From Saprospiraceae bacterium (lineage in GTDB: Bacteria; Bacteroidota; Bacteroidia; Chitinophagales; Saprospiraceae): a stretch of DNA of 64,000 nt. Shown piece by piece: positions 30,063 to 39,346 of the stretch. How positions within the stretch are numbered: the first letter of the stretch is position 1; every line of letters begins with the position of its first letter. The notes beneath the pieces were generated by a model. That model saw only the letters and a list, made by a program, of their open reading frames with translations. It had not been told where the DNA came from and searched no databases. The position numbers and the translations under genes were made by a program. Location of the stretch: NCBI GenBank assembly GCA_022448945.1, contig JAKVCV010000011.1, forward strand, positions 425,492 to 489,491, written 5' to 3'.

Positions 30063-31043
30063 TTACTGATATCTATCTAAAAATATTTTTTCGTCTTCCG
30101 ATAAACCATCATATCCTGATCTCTTTATTTTGTCTAGAATTGTATTTAAACAAGCCTCTCTACTCATCTCTTTGTATTTTTGGATAAAAGAACGTCCATA
30201 TTCATTGCCAAAGTAGTCACTTTTTTGACTGCCTTTATACACTTTCATTGAAGCCTTAAAAGTGCTTTGGGTTTGCAATTTCCCTTTGTGCTTTCTCTTT
30301 GGATTTTTTTTATTTTTCTTAAATTTATATAATAAATTATTTACTGGTATTGACAAATCATTTCCTTTCCTGTATTGATGTATATACAGCCAACCCATAA
30401 ATGCGCCTCCAAGATGAGCAAGGGCCCCTCCTGAGTTTCCTCCAGGAAGGATAATTAAATTATATATAATCCACAGTATGGCAACATATTGCAATTCTAC
30501 AGCACCAATCAGAAATAAATGAATAGTACCTTTAGGGTTTAGGGTTGCAGCAGCCAGAACTATAGCCATTACGCTAGCAGAAGCCCCGACTAAATTTCCT
30601 GTACCAAATGAAAAAGCAGGGAAAATATTATAGCCAATCGTAAAAGCAAGAGCGCCTACAATGCCTCCCAAGATATAAATTGGAAATATTTTTTTATTAG
30701 GAAGGAGTGCATTTAATTTGTTTCCAAACCAATAAAGGACAAGCATATTCATTAAAATATGAAAAAAGTCACTATGTAAAAACATATAGGAAAAAATAGT
30801 CCAAAAACGAAATGGGATCTGAGATAAATCAGAGGGAAAATAGAACCAGTTTTCTATGAATGTCCAATAATGATCAGGTTCTGTATGAGAATTTGTTAGT
30901 TTTTCATGTCCTAATATCAAAAAAACAGGAACGTAAATTAAAGCCAAAGAAAGATGTACAGCAATGTTAACCATTATCAATTTGATTATGGCATTACCCT
31001 GCTGGTAGCGTAATTTAATATCTTCCAAAATATTTGCTGGCAT
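30063..31043 (-). CDS. Rhomboid intramembrane serine protease with basic C-terminal tail
   Basis: The product is 326 residues. Rhomboid motifs are complete: HSDFFHILMNM (loop/TM2 HxxxN), Ser155 in G-A-S155-A-S, and His210 in ALAHLGGAFMG. Six membrane segments fit 20-230. The last 95 residues form a cytoplasmic tail that starts with a Lys-rich stretch (about 238-258) and ends with a conserved-looking helix (LDKIKRSGYDGLSEDEKIFL). That tail is typical of Bacteroidota rhomboids. It lies 199 bases downstream of a second rhomboid gene on the same strand. Confidence 0.92.
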   Translation of the reverse strand: MPANILEDIKLRYQQGNAIIKLIMVNIAVHLSLALIYVPVFLILGHEKLTNSHTEPDHYWTFIENWFYFPSDLSQIPFRFWTIFSYMFLHSDFFHILMNMLVLYWFGNKLNALLPNKKIFPIYILGGIVGALAFTIGYNIFPAFSFGTGNLVGASASVMAIVLAAATLNPKGTIHLFLIGAVELQYVAILWIIYNLIILPGGNSGGALAHLGGAFMGWLYIHQYRKGNDLSIPVNNLLYKFKKNKKNPKRKHKGKLQTQSTFKASMKVYKGSQKSDYFGNEYGRSFIQKYKEMSREACLNTILDKIKRSGYDGLSEDEKIFLDRYQ

Positions 31044-31242
31044 GATGTATTAAGATCTTGAGTGTTTTTTATAATTACAATTTTTATCTAAACTTGTATT
31101 ATAAGTCGCTTATTTATTGGGATTTGTGATATAAAATTATAGAAATAGAATGCTTCAAAAATCAAACCAATTTCATCAAAAAATCATTGATTAATATTTA
31201 GTTCTAACAAATTTGATAGTAATTAAAAAGAAAAAAGTAAAT

Positions 31243-31965
31243 CTAAAACCTAGAACCTTGTTTGCGCCAAAATACTATAATTATAACTCCAAAAATAGCG
31301 CCACCAAGATGGGCAAAATGAGCAATACCTGTTTGAGCATTACTAATTCCTAAAAATAGTTCTATTACTCCAAATATCAATACGAAAAATTTAGCCTTTA
31401 GTGGGATCGGAGGTAAGATTAGATATATAACTCTATTTGGGTACAATAGCCCAAAAGCTGCTAATAAACCATAGACTGCACCTGAAGCACCTACAACTGG
31501 TATGTTTACCAATAAGTTTAATTTTGCGAAATCAGGATTGGTATAATTTTGGCCATTTAAAATCGCTCCCCTTCCTTCTGTTAAAACCATATTTACAGCA
31601 TCTATGTTTAGATTTTGCATTACTTGATAGGCTTCTAAATAATGAATTGTGGAATGTAAAAAAGCAGCGCCTAATCCAGTCATTAAGTAGTAAAATAAAA
31701 ATTTCTTCGGTCCAAATGCTCTTTCAATTTCACCTCCAAACATAAACAGTGCAAACATATTGAAAAATATGTGACCGATTCCGCCGTTATCATGCATAAA
31801 CATGTGAGAGACAATCTGATATGGCTGGAAATGTTCGCTCATCAATGGGTATAAAGCTAAATGATGCGTCAATGAAGGTATAGCCATTGTTGCCAAAAAC
31901 ATCAATAAATTGATGATAATCAGGTTTTTTGTGATTTCAGGGATTCTAGAAAATTGCTGTTGCAT
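31243..31965 (-). CDS. Rhomboid intramembrane serine protease
   Basis: The product is 240 residues, with no extra tail. It has GHIFFNMFALFMFG in TM2, Ser161 in VVGA-S161-GAVYGLL, and His219 in HFAHLGGAIFG, so the Ser/His dyad is intact. A 50-residue insert with an NxxxY-rich segment lies between TM3 and TM4 (about 105-150). It follows the nfu gene by 15 bases in the same direction, so nfu and this protease are probably one transcript. Confidence 0.93.
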   Translation of the reverse strand: MQQQFSRIPEITKNLIIINLLMFLATMAIPSLTHHLALYPLMSEHFQPYQIVSHMFMHDNGGIGHIFFNMFALFMFGGEIERAFGPKKFLFYYLMTGLGAAFLHSTIHYLEAYQVMQNLNIDAVNMVLTEGRGAILNGQNYTNPDFAKLNLLVNIPVVGASGAVYGLLAAFGLLYPNRVIYLILPPIPLKAKFFVLIFGVIELFLGISNAQTGIAHFAHLGGAIFGVIIIVFWRKQGSRF

Positions 31966-31980
31966 ATATATAATATTCGA

Positions 31981-32601
31981 CTAACCCATAATAGCTTCAA
32001 CAGCTTTTACTTCAGGAATCATGCGCTTTAACATACCTTCAATTCCTACTTTTAGTGTCCCGGAAGAAGAAGGGCAGCCACTACAAGCACCTTGAAGAAC
32101 TACATTTACTACTCCATTTTCAAAAGAATGAAATTTAATATTACCACCATCCATTTCAACAGCAGGGCGTACATATTTGTCTAAAAGTTCTTTTATTTTA
32201 GTGACAAGATCAGCATTGTCTCCAATATATTGTTTTTCTTCTTTTGCTTCCATTGCGGCTTTTGCATCTTCAAAACCCTCCGAGACTATTGCTTTGCCTT
32301 CTCCAATATAATTTTTAATGAAGTTTTTTAAGTCCAGCATAATGTCAGGCCATTCTTGATGCTCATCTTTGGTTATCGTAATAAAGTTATTACAAATGTA
32401 AACACCTTTAACATAATTAAAGCTAAATAACGCTGTTGCAAGAGGAGACCACTTCTTGGCAAGGTCTAATTGTTCAATTGGGAAGTCAGCCATCTTTCTC
32501 GCATAAAGCATTTGATTGGTTACAAATTTTAATGTTCCAGGATTTGGAGTCTGTTCCGTATAGAGCATTATAGGAGGTTTCTTTGTTTCTTTATTATTCA
32601 T
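31981..32601 (-). CDS. Fe-S cluster carrier protein, NfuA-like
   Basis: The product is 206 residues. An N-terminal Nfu_N domain is evident from YTEQTPNPGTLKFVTNQ; the C-terminal NifU-like domain holds the CxxC cluster site in GACSGCPSSSGTLK. Such proteins carry 4Fe-4S clusters to target enzymes in the cytoplasm. Met12 (MLYTEQTPNPG) is an equally plausible start. TATTTTTG on the minus strand (plus bases 32687-32694) is a possible -7 box about 85 bases upstream. Confidence 0.93.
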   Translation of the reverse strand: MNNKETKKPPIMLYTEQTPNPGTLKFVTNQMLYARKMADFPIEQLDLAKKWSPLATALFSFNYVKGVYICNNFITITKDEHQEWPDIMLDLKNFIKNYIGEGKAIVSEGFEDAKAAMEAKEEKQYIGDNADLVTKIKELLDKYVRPAVEMDGGNIKFHSFENGVVNVVLQGACSGCPSSSGTLKVGIEGMLKRMIPEVKAVEAIMG

Positions 32602-33087
32602 ATATCAATTGTTATTAAAAAGCAAGCAAAACGAACTACTGTATTCTTTAACGAACCTTGAAGATACAAGATTCATTATGTTTATGCAAAAATAATAAAA
32701 AAGCCCTTTTCTTTTGTCATTATCTTTTTTTTAATAAAATAAACAATTTTGAGATGCTATTGTCTATTATAGGAATATTTCTTATTCTCTTAATACGAAT
32801 TTTTATTGTTACTGGTTACAAATAAACTTTTGTCTAGTAAATAAAATTAAACTTCTGGGGGTTTTATATTTATGTGTTTTTCAGTGACTTGCAATAGGTT
32901 TATATTTTTGGATTGTTTAGATTCTAAAAAAGCATGAAAAGAAGAATTTTAATGGCCAAATAAGTTTAGAATATAGGTAGAAAACGCTACTTTTGTATTA
33001 TCTGTTTTGTAATGTGAGAAAAAGTAATTTTTTTCGGTTCTACATCAGCTGGTATTTTTTCTATAATTATAATTAATAAAATCGAAT
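32602..33087. other. AT-rich intergenic region between nfu and dnaN
   Basis: These 486 bases hold no credible gene, tRNA or strong hairpin. The best signal is TACTTTTG (32988-32995), a -7 box match for dnaN with only a weak TTTA in the -33 position. No DnaA-box cluster is seen, so this does not look like the replication origin despite the neighbouring dnaN. Confidence 0.5.
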
Positions 33088-34206
33088 ATGCAATTTTCTA
33101 TATCCTCAGCCGACCTTAAAGAACAGCTACAAATTATAAGTGGTGCAATCAGTTCTAATCCAATCCTGCCGATTCTTGAAGATTTTCTATTTAAAATAGA
33201 AAATGGCTCTTTAACTATTTCGGCTACTGATAATCAAACATTTATGATGTCTTCTATGCCTGTTGAGTCTGATGAAGACGGTAGTATTGCAATACCAGCA
33301 AAAATACTTCTTGATACTTTACGTCAGTTGCCCAATCAGCCTTTAAAGTTTGCTATTGATTTAGATTCTTTTGCTGTCACTGTTACATCTCAATTTGGAC
33401 AATACAAACTTGCTGGAGAAGACGGGAATGATTTTCCACGAATACCTTCTCCCGATAATGTTGATAGTATTGAAATTCCGTCACCCGTATTACTAGAGGG
33501 TATAAATAAAACTTTGTTTGCCGTGAGCAACAATGATTCTCAGGTGGCAATGACTGGAGTGTTTGTCCAGATTAATAGCGATGGACTTGTTTTTGTAGCC
33601 ACTGATGCACACAAATTGGTAAAATATGCTTTTTCTGACATTGATACATCATTGGATGGGGCATTTATCTTGCCACAAAAGCCGCTTCATTTGCTTAAAA
33701 ATGCATTGGCAAATAGTGCTCAGACAGTAACTGTAACTTACAATGATACAACTGCAATATTTAAGTTTGCTAATCAAGTATTAGCATGTCGCTTAATTGA
33801 TGAGAATTATCCTAATTATGGTGCTGTTATTCCAGTAGACAACCCTAATTCTATTAGTATTACTAGGTCTGACCTTCTTAATTCTTTAAAGCGTATTGCA
33901 AACTATGCGAATAAAACAACCAATCAGGTGAAATTGGACATTTCTGATAGTAGTTTGACGATTGAGGCAGAGGATTTAGATTTTTCCAATAAGGCTACTG
34001 AACAATTGCCGTGTTTTTATGATGGGGAAGCTATGTCAATAGGTTTTAATGCCAAGTTTTTGATAGAAATGCTAAATACCATCGGTGGGGATAATATTCG
34101 AATAGAACTTTCAAGCCCTAACAGGGCCGGTATTCTTAGGACAGAGGAACAAGTGCCTGAGGAAGATTTATTAATGTTGGTGATGCCCGTAATGTTAAAC
34201 GTCTAA
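33088..34206 (+). CDS. dnaN: DNA polymerase III beta subunit (sliding clamp)
   Basis: The product is 372 residues of normal length, with three clamp domains. SGAISSNPILPILEDFLFKI starts the first; ATDAHKLVKYAF lies in domain two; a C-terminal LLMLVMPVML replaces the classical MPMRL ending, as in Bacteroidota. The ring tethers polymerases to DNA. dnaA and recF are not adjacent. Confidence 0.97.
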   Translation: MQFSISSADLKEQLQIISGAISSNPILPILEDFLFKIENGSLTISATDNQTFMMSSMPVESDEDGSIAIPAKILLDTLRQLPNQPLKFAIDLDSFAVTVTSQFGQYKLAGEDGNDFPRIPSPDNVDSIEIPSPVLLEGINKTLFAVSNNDSQVAMTGVFVQINSDGLVFVATDAHKLVKYAFSDIDTSLDGAFILPQKPLHLLKNALANSAQTVTVTYNDTTAIFKFANQVLACRLIDENYPNYGAVIPVDNPNSISITRSDLLNSLKRIANYANKTTNQVKLDISDSSLTIEAEDLDFSNKATEQLPCFYDGEAMSIGFNAKFLIEMLNTIGGDNIRIELSSPNRAGILRTEEQVPEEDLLMLVMPVMLNV

Positions 34207-34234
34207 TTGTTATAATTGATATAGATAATAGGGC

Positions 34235-35209
34235 TTATTTTTTCCTTTCAGTTACATAGGAGATAAGGTCTTTCATGGATTCTCTACTAGGAGACGAAGG
34301 AAAGGTATTTAAAAGATCATAAGCTTCTTCACGATATTGGTACATCATTTTACGTGCATATTCTATACCTGGGCTGTTTAATACAAAATCAGTTACTTCT
34401 TTTATTTTCTTTGGGTTTGTATTTTCATTTTTGATAATATTAATAATGTAATTCTTTCTTTTTTTTGAGGACGAATTTAGTGCTTGAATAAGTGGGAGGG
34501 TCATTTTTTTTTCTTGAATATCATTACCCTGTGGCTTGCCTGCGTCGCCATCACCAAAGTCAAATAAATCATCACGTATTTGAAATGCAATCCCTATTTT
34601 TTCACCTAATGTATGCATTTTTTGTATCTCACTTTGGTTTTTTGTAGTTGAAGCAGCTCCACTTGCACATGCTGAAGCTATAAGAGAAGCTGTTTTTTTT
34701 CGAATGATTTCAAAATAAATTTCTTCGTTAATGTCTAAGCGTCGTGCTTTTACAATTTGTAAGAGTTCACCTTCACTCATTTCTTTTACAGCATTAGAAG
34801 TTATTTTTAACAAATCAAAAGCGTTGTGTTCAATTGATAAAAGAAGGCCTTTCGATAATAAATAATCCCCAACAAGAACTGGTATTTTATTACCCCATAA
34901 AGCATTTAGAGAAAAAAAACCTCGTCGTTGCATAGATTCATCCACTACATCATCGTGGATTAATGTTGCTGTATGAAGTAGCTCTATTAAATTTGCTGCA
35001 TGATAGGTTAGGTTGTTTATTTCGCCACAAATCTTTGCAGAAAGAAAAATAAACATTGGCCGCATTTGTTTGCCTTTTCGGCGTATAATAAAGTTAGTGA
35101 CGATGTCAAGAAAATAGAAATCACTTTTCATAGCCTGCTTGAAGCGCTTGTGAAATTCTTTGATTTCAGCATTTATAGGCTCTTGTATAATTGAAAGTGA
35201 TTTTATCAT
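34235..35209 (-). CDS. Polyprenyl diphosphate synthase
   Basis: The product is 324 residues. The first Asp-rich motif is D86-D-V-V-D90 after LIELLHTATLIH; the second is QIRDDLFDFGD. RRKGKQMRPMFIFLSAK is the conserved N-terminal substrate-binding stretch. The absence of bulky aromatics right before the first motif fits a long-chain synthase (octaprenyl or solanesyl type), probably for menaquinone side chains. It converges with dnaN, 28 bases apart. Confidence 0.9.
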   Translation of the reverse strand: MIKSLSIIQEPINAEIKEFHKRFKQAMKSDFYFLDIVTNFIIRRKGKQMRPMFIFLSAKICGEINNLTYHAANLIELLHTATLIHDDVVDESMQRRGFFSLNALWGNKIPVLVGDYLLSKGLLLSIEHNAFDLLKITSNAVKEMSEGELLQIVKARRLDINEEIYFEIIRKKTASLIASACASGAASTTKNQSEIQKMHTLGEKIGIAFQIRDDLFDFGDGDAGKPQGNDIQEKKMTLPLIQALNSSSKKRKNYIINIIKNENTNPKKIKEVTDFVLNSPGIEYARKMMYQYREEAYDLLNTFPSSPSRESMKDLISYVTERKK

Positions 35210-35492
35210 TCAATGCAGATTGTTTTTATTCTTAATAGAGCCTTATAATAAGCTATTATTTTAACTATTTGAGTATCTTAAATAGATGAAATTGAAGTGT
35301 AACAAAAATACTATATTTATTTTAATTTTCAATAATTATTGAAAATTAAAAATTCAGTAGTTTGTAGTCATTTAAAGTTTTAATTATATTGTTTTTAGTA
35401 TACTAATACTAGTGCACTATATTAAAAATATGAATGCTGTTTTAGGCTTGAAAAGGTAGAGTTGTTATGAATAAAACTATATAATATTTTAC

Positions 35493-36353
35493 ATGAATAC
35501 TATAAAAAATCACAAATTAATTGTACCTGAAGGAAATCCTGTAACTTTGGATGTCTATTGGCTTGCAGATAACAAACCTAAGCCAATTGTTGTTTTTGCC
35601 CATGGATTTAAAGGATTTAAGGATTGGGGACATTGGCATCTTATTGCAGAATCTTTTGCTAAGGCTGGGTTTTGCTTTGTAAAATTCAATTTTTCTAATA
35701 ATGGTGTTACACCTGATGATCTTTTTAATTTTGCTGATTTGGAAGCATTTGGTAATAATAATTATACTAAAGAATTAAATGACATACAATTAGTCATAGA
35801 TTGGATTATTCAGGATAAAGATTTTAAACAAAAAATCAATTGGCAGGAACAGAATATTTCGCTAATAGGGCATAGTAGAGGTGGCCCTATAGTTTTGATT
35901 GCTGGTCTTGAAAATAAAAATGTAAAAGCAGTTATCACATGGGCGTCAGTCAATGAACTTAATTATGCTTGGGGAAAAACTAATCATCAGATTTTAGATT
36001 GGGAAAAAGAAGGCGTTTATTATATAAGGAATGGCCGGACTAAACAAAACATGCCGATGTATTATCAAATTTATGACGATTATCTTCAAAACAAATTGAG
36101 ATTTTCTACAATAGAGACTTTGAGAAACTTGAAAATTCCTTATTTAATTTTGCATGGAGCAGCAGATCCAGCTGTCCCTGTGGCAACAGCTCAATATTTA
36201 TTTGAACATGCTAATGATGCTCAATTGCATATTATAGAAAATGCTAATCATGTATTTGGGGGCATGCATCCTTTTGTCGGTTCTGAATTGCCCGAACATA
36301 GTAAAGAATTGGTTGCAAGGAGCCTTCTTTTTTTAGAAGAAAAGACATTCTGA
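35493..36353 (+). CDS. Alpha/beta hydrolase (dienelactone-hydrolase/peptidase-like)
   Basis: The product is 286 residues without a signal peptide. The oxyanion region is VVFAHGFKGFKDWG, the nucleophile elbow is G-H-S128-R-G-G, the acid is in HGAADPAVPV and the His in ENANHVFGG. All three catalytic residues are therefore present. The family hydrolyses esters, thioesters or peptides; substrate cannot be told. It stands alone between divergent and downstream genes with long spacers. Confidence 0.85.
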   Translation: MNTIKNHKLIVPEGNPVTLDVYWLADNKPKPIVVFAHGFKGFKDWGHWHLIAESFAKAGFCFVKFNFSNNGVTPDDLFNFADLEAFGNNNYTKELNDIQLVIDWIIQDKDFKQKINWQEQNISLIGHSRGGPIVLIAGLENKNVKAVITWASVNELNYAWGKTNHQILDWEKEGVYYIRNGRTKQNMPMYYQIYDDYLQNKLRFSTIETLRNLKIPYLILHGAADPAVPVATAQYLFEHANDAQLHIIENANHVFGGMHPFVGSELPEHSKELVARSLLFLEEKTF

Positions 36354-36724
36354 TAATATGTATTTATCTTTTTATGATTAGAAATTAATATAAAGTTAAT
36401 GATATCCAATATTGATAAATATTTACACTATTGAATTAGTTTGAATTGAGTTTTTTTTTAGAGTCTTGTTATCAGTATAAAAATATATTGTTTTGTCATG
36501 ATTAAATTACGATTAGTGTATTTTTTGACCATACAAAGCAATCTTATTTATTATAAATTTTGAGGTGCTATTTAAAATTGGTAAATTTGCGTAGGAACGT
36601 TTAGTACACATAATGACCTGACCAATAATATAATAATTCATATAGAATCCATTAAATTTAAGATTGAATAACTTCCCAGTTTTTTTCTAAAAGGATTTGA
36701 AAATATTTAACTAGTTATCTAATA
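36354..36724. other. Intergenic region upstream of mreB
   Basis: The 371-base region is AT-rich and holds no gene I can support. Apart from the mreB promoter at 36559-36589 it has no hairpin with a T-run, so termination of the preceding hydrolase gene is not obvious. Confidence 0.5.
36559..36589 (+). promoter_or_regulatory. Promoter of the mreB operon
   Basis: TTTG (36559-36562), a 19-base spacer and TAAATTTG (36582-36589) match the Bacteroidota consensus exactly. The transcript would begin near 36596, leaving a leader of about 130 bases before mreB. Confidence 0.7.
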
Positions 36725-37759
36725 ATGAAAAGCTTTTTTAATTTTTTTACACAGGAAATAGCAATAGATCTCGGAACAGCAAATACTTTGATAACGTCAG
36801 AAGGAAAAGTAATTGTTGACGAACCATCTATTGTAGCTATAAATCGTAATACTAATGAGGTAATTGCAGTCGGCAAAAGGGCTATGATGATGCACGAGAA
36901 AACCCACCAAATGATTAGAACTATCCGTCCACTTAAAGATGGGGTAATTGCTGATTTTGAAGCTGCAGAACGTATGATTCAGGGAATGATTGATATGATT
37001 CCCAATCGACGTAAATTCTTCCGTAATATGTGTATGGTTATTTGTATTCCATCAGGAATAACAGAAGTTGAAAAACGAGCGGTTTTTGATTCTGCTGAGC
37101 ATGTTGGCTCCAGGGAAACTTATTTGATACACGAACCTATGGCTGCAGCATTAGGAATAGGTTTAGATGTAACAGAACCTATTGGTAATATGATTATCGA
37201 TATTGGAGGTGGAACTACTGAGATTGCAGTTATTGCACTGGCAGGTATTGTTTGTGATCAATCTATTCGTACAGCAGGGGATGAACTTACTGTTGATATT
37301 ATGAATTATATGCGTCGTCAGCATAATTTATTGATTGGGGAACGAACTTCTGAGCAAATTAAAATTAATGTTGGCGCAGCGATTCATGAACTAGAAGTTC
37401 CGCCGGAAGATTATGCTGTCAATGGGCGTGATTTAATGACTGGAATCCCAAAACAGATATTAGTTTCCTATAATGAGATTAGTCATTGTCTTGATAAATC
37501 TATTTCTAAGATAGAAGATGCCATACTAAAAGCATTAGAGAATACACCACCCGAACTTGCGGCAGATATTTATCAAACAGGCCTTTATCTTACTGGTGGC
37601 GGGGCTTTATTGCGAGGATTGGATAAGCGTATTGCTCAGAAAACAAAATTACCTGTTCATGTTGCAGAAGATCCTTTGCGTGCGGTAGTTCGTGGTACTG
37701 GCATAGCATTGAAAAATAGAGTTAAATACTCATTTTTAATTACGCATAAAAACATGTAG
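36725..37759 (+). CDS. mreB: Rod shape-determining protein MreB
   Basis: The product is 344 residues. Actin-fold ATP sites are intact: IDLGTANTLI (phosphate 1), IIDIGGGTTEIAVI (phosphate 2) and LTGGGALLRGLD (adenosine). MreB filaments on the inner face of the membrane steer lateral wall synthesis. It heads the operon mreB-mreC-mreD-mrdA-rodA, the complete elongasome set. The spacer to mreC is 202 bases, so an extra internal promoter is possible. Confidence 0.98.
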   Translation: MKSFFNFFTQEIAIDLGTANTLITSEGKVIVDEPSIVAINRNTNEVIAVGKRAMMMHEKTHQMIRTIRPLKDGVIADFEAAERMIQGMIDMIPNRRKFFRNMCMVICIPSGITEVEKRAVFDSAEHVGSRETYLIHEPMAAALGIGLDVTEPIGNMIIDIGGGTTEIAVIALAGIVCDQSIRTAGDELTVDIMNYMRRQHNLLIGERTSEQIKINVGAAIHELEVPPEDYAVNGRDLMTGIPKQILVSYNEISHCLDKSISKIEDAILKALENTPPELAADIYQTGLYLTGGGALLRGLDKRIAQKTKLPVHVAEDPLRAVVRGTGIALKNRVKYSFLITHKNM

Positions 37760-37961
37760 GCTCAATAGTTTTTTTATTTGATCTTTAGTATTTGTATAAA
37801 TTAATTTTGTAGTACATGTTTGCCCAAACGAAATTTTATAATTTCACTGTCTTTTGGCAAATCTATTTCTCCTAAGGCTGTTTGGGAACTATACAATTTA
37901 ATAATAATGGTTAGATGTTTTATCCATTGTTTACACACACCTTTATTAGCCTGGCTTAGTT

Positions 37962-38798
37962 ATGTATAGGATCTTCTTTTTCTTTCTAAAATATAATGGA
38001 ATATTTGCTTTTATAGTTTTTGAGATCATTGCACTATCGTTTTATTTTACCAGAAATATAAATTCGAATAAAGAGGTGTTTATTAGTACTGCAAATAGTT
38101 TTGTGGGAAACATATATGAATCTACAAGTAGGATTTCACGTTATTGGAATTTGTCAGCAGTAAACGATAGTCTAGCCAGAGAAAATGCAGAATTAAAAAT
38201 GCAGCTTCCAAATTCTAAATTCTCGTCTCTTGTCAATGTTAATATTTTCAAAGATTCTACATTACGCCAGAATTATCAATACTTTGACGCAAAGGTAATA
38301 AATAATACTATTCATCGTTCTCATAACTTCTTGACAATCAATAAGGGAATCAGACAAGGGCTTAGGCCCAATATAGGTGTTCTCAATGGGAATGGCAAGG
38401 GGATAATTGGTATTGTAACTAAGTTAAGTCAAAACTATTCAGTCGTAATGTCTATTCTGAATATTGACACAAGGGTTAGTGCAAAAATTCTAAGCAATAA
38501 TTATTTTGGTGTTATGGTCTGGGATGGTCTTGATTCTAGATATATGACACTTGAGTCTGTTCCCAAGCATGCTGTATTGCATATTGGAGACACTATAGTT
38601 ACAAGTGGATATTCTACTATTTTCCCAGAAGGTGTTCTTATTGGAACAATTGATAGTTTCTTTAAGCCACCAGGGTTGAATTTTTATACTATTAGAGTCG
38701 CTTTGTTCAATGACATAAATCAGACAGACTATGTTTATGTTGTTAATAATTTATTAAAAGAAGAACGTTTAAATTTAGAGGAGGAAACTAATGAATAG
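37962..38798 (+). CDS. mreC: Rod shape-determining protein MreC
   Basis: The product is 278 residues. One N-terminal membrane span (about 10-30) is followed by a short coiled coil (NDSLARENAELKMQL) and the beta-rich MreC periplasmic domain with INKGIRQGLRPNIGVLN and IVTSGYSTIFPEGVLIG. MreC links the cytoplasmic filament to PBP2. Its last eight bases overlap mreD. Confidence 0.95.
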   Translation: MYRIFFFFLKYNGIFAFIVFEIIALSFYFTRNINSNKEVFISTANSFVGNIYESTSRISRYWNLSAVNDSLARENAELKMQLPNSKFSSLVNVNIFKDSTLRQNYQYFDAKVINNTIHRSHNFLTINKGIRQGLRPNIGVLNGNGKGIIGIVTKLSQNYSVVMSILNIDTRVSAKILSNNYFGVMVWDGLDSRYMTLESVPKHAVLHIGDTIVTSGYSTIFPEGVLIGTIDSFFKPPGLNFYTIRVALFNDINQTDYVYVVNNLLKEERLNLEEETNE

Positions 38799-39291
38799 TC
38801 TAATAAGAGCTAATGCTATCCGATTCTTCTTAATTGTGTTATTACAATTTTTACTTAAAGAGGTCGATTATGTAAATATTGATATATATATTTACCCTGT
38901 TTTCATATTGTTATTGCCATTGGGTGTTATTGATGGACTGTTGATTGGCTTAAGTTTTTTTTTGGGACTATGTATTGATTCTTTTTATAATACTATTGGT
39001 TTGCATGCTTCGGCAGCTGTATTTTTAGCTTCAGTTCGTCCTTTTGTATTGAAACTACTTGAGCCAAGGGGAGGCTATGACAAATTAAAAGCTTTAACAA
39101 AATATCATTTTGGGGTTAGGTGGTTTGTTCAGTATAGTAGTATCTTGATATTATCGCACTCAATATGGGTAGTAGCTTTAGAGGAATTAACTTTAATTTC
39201 ATGGTGGTGGGTGTTAAGATTAATTTTTGTTTTTGTATTGTCTATGCTAATAACGATCTTATACCAATACATCTTTAACCCCAAAGCCTAA
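38791..39291 (+). CDS. mreD: Rod shape-determining protein MreD
   Basis: The product is 166 residues with about five membrane segments and the conserved YPVFILLLPLGVIDGLLIGL region. It overlaps mreC by 8 bases (ATGAATAG), which suggests translational coupling. MreD is an inner-membrane partner of MreC. Confidence 0.92.
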   Translation: MNSLIRANAIRFFLIVLLQFLLKEVDYVNIDIYIYPVFILLLPLGVIDGLLIGLSFFLGLCIDSFYNTIGLHASAAVFLASVRPFVLKLLEPRGGYDKLKALTKYHFGVRWFVQYSSILILSHSIWVVALEELTLISWWWVLRLIFVFVLSMLITILYQYIFNPKA

Positions 39292-39346
39292 ATACCTTTT
39301 GTAGAAAGATTTATATTTTTTCTTTCAACTGACAATTTTTAGTTTT

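Noticed and set aside
32602..33087. Replication origin near dnaN
   Set aside because: No cluster of DnaA boxes, no dnaA nearby, and only ordinary AT-rich sequence.
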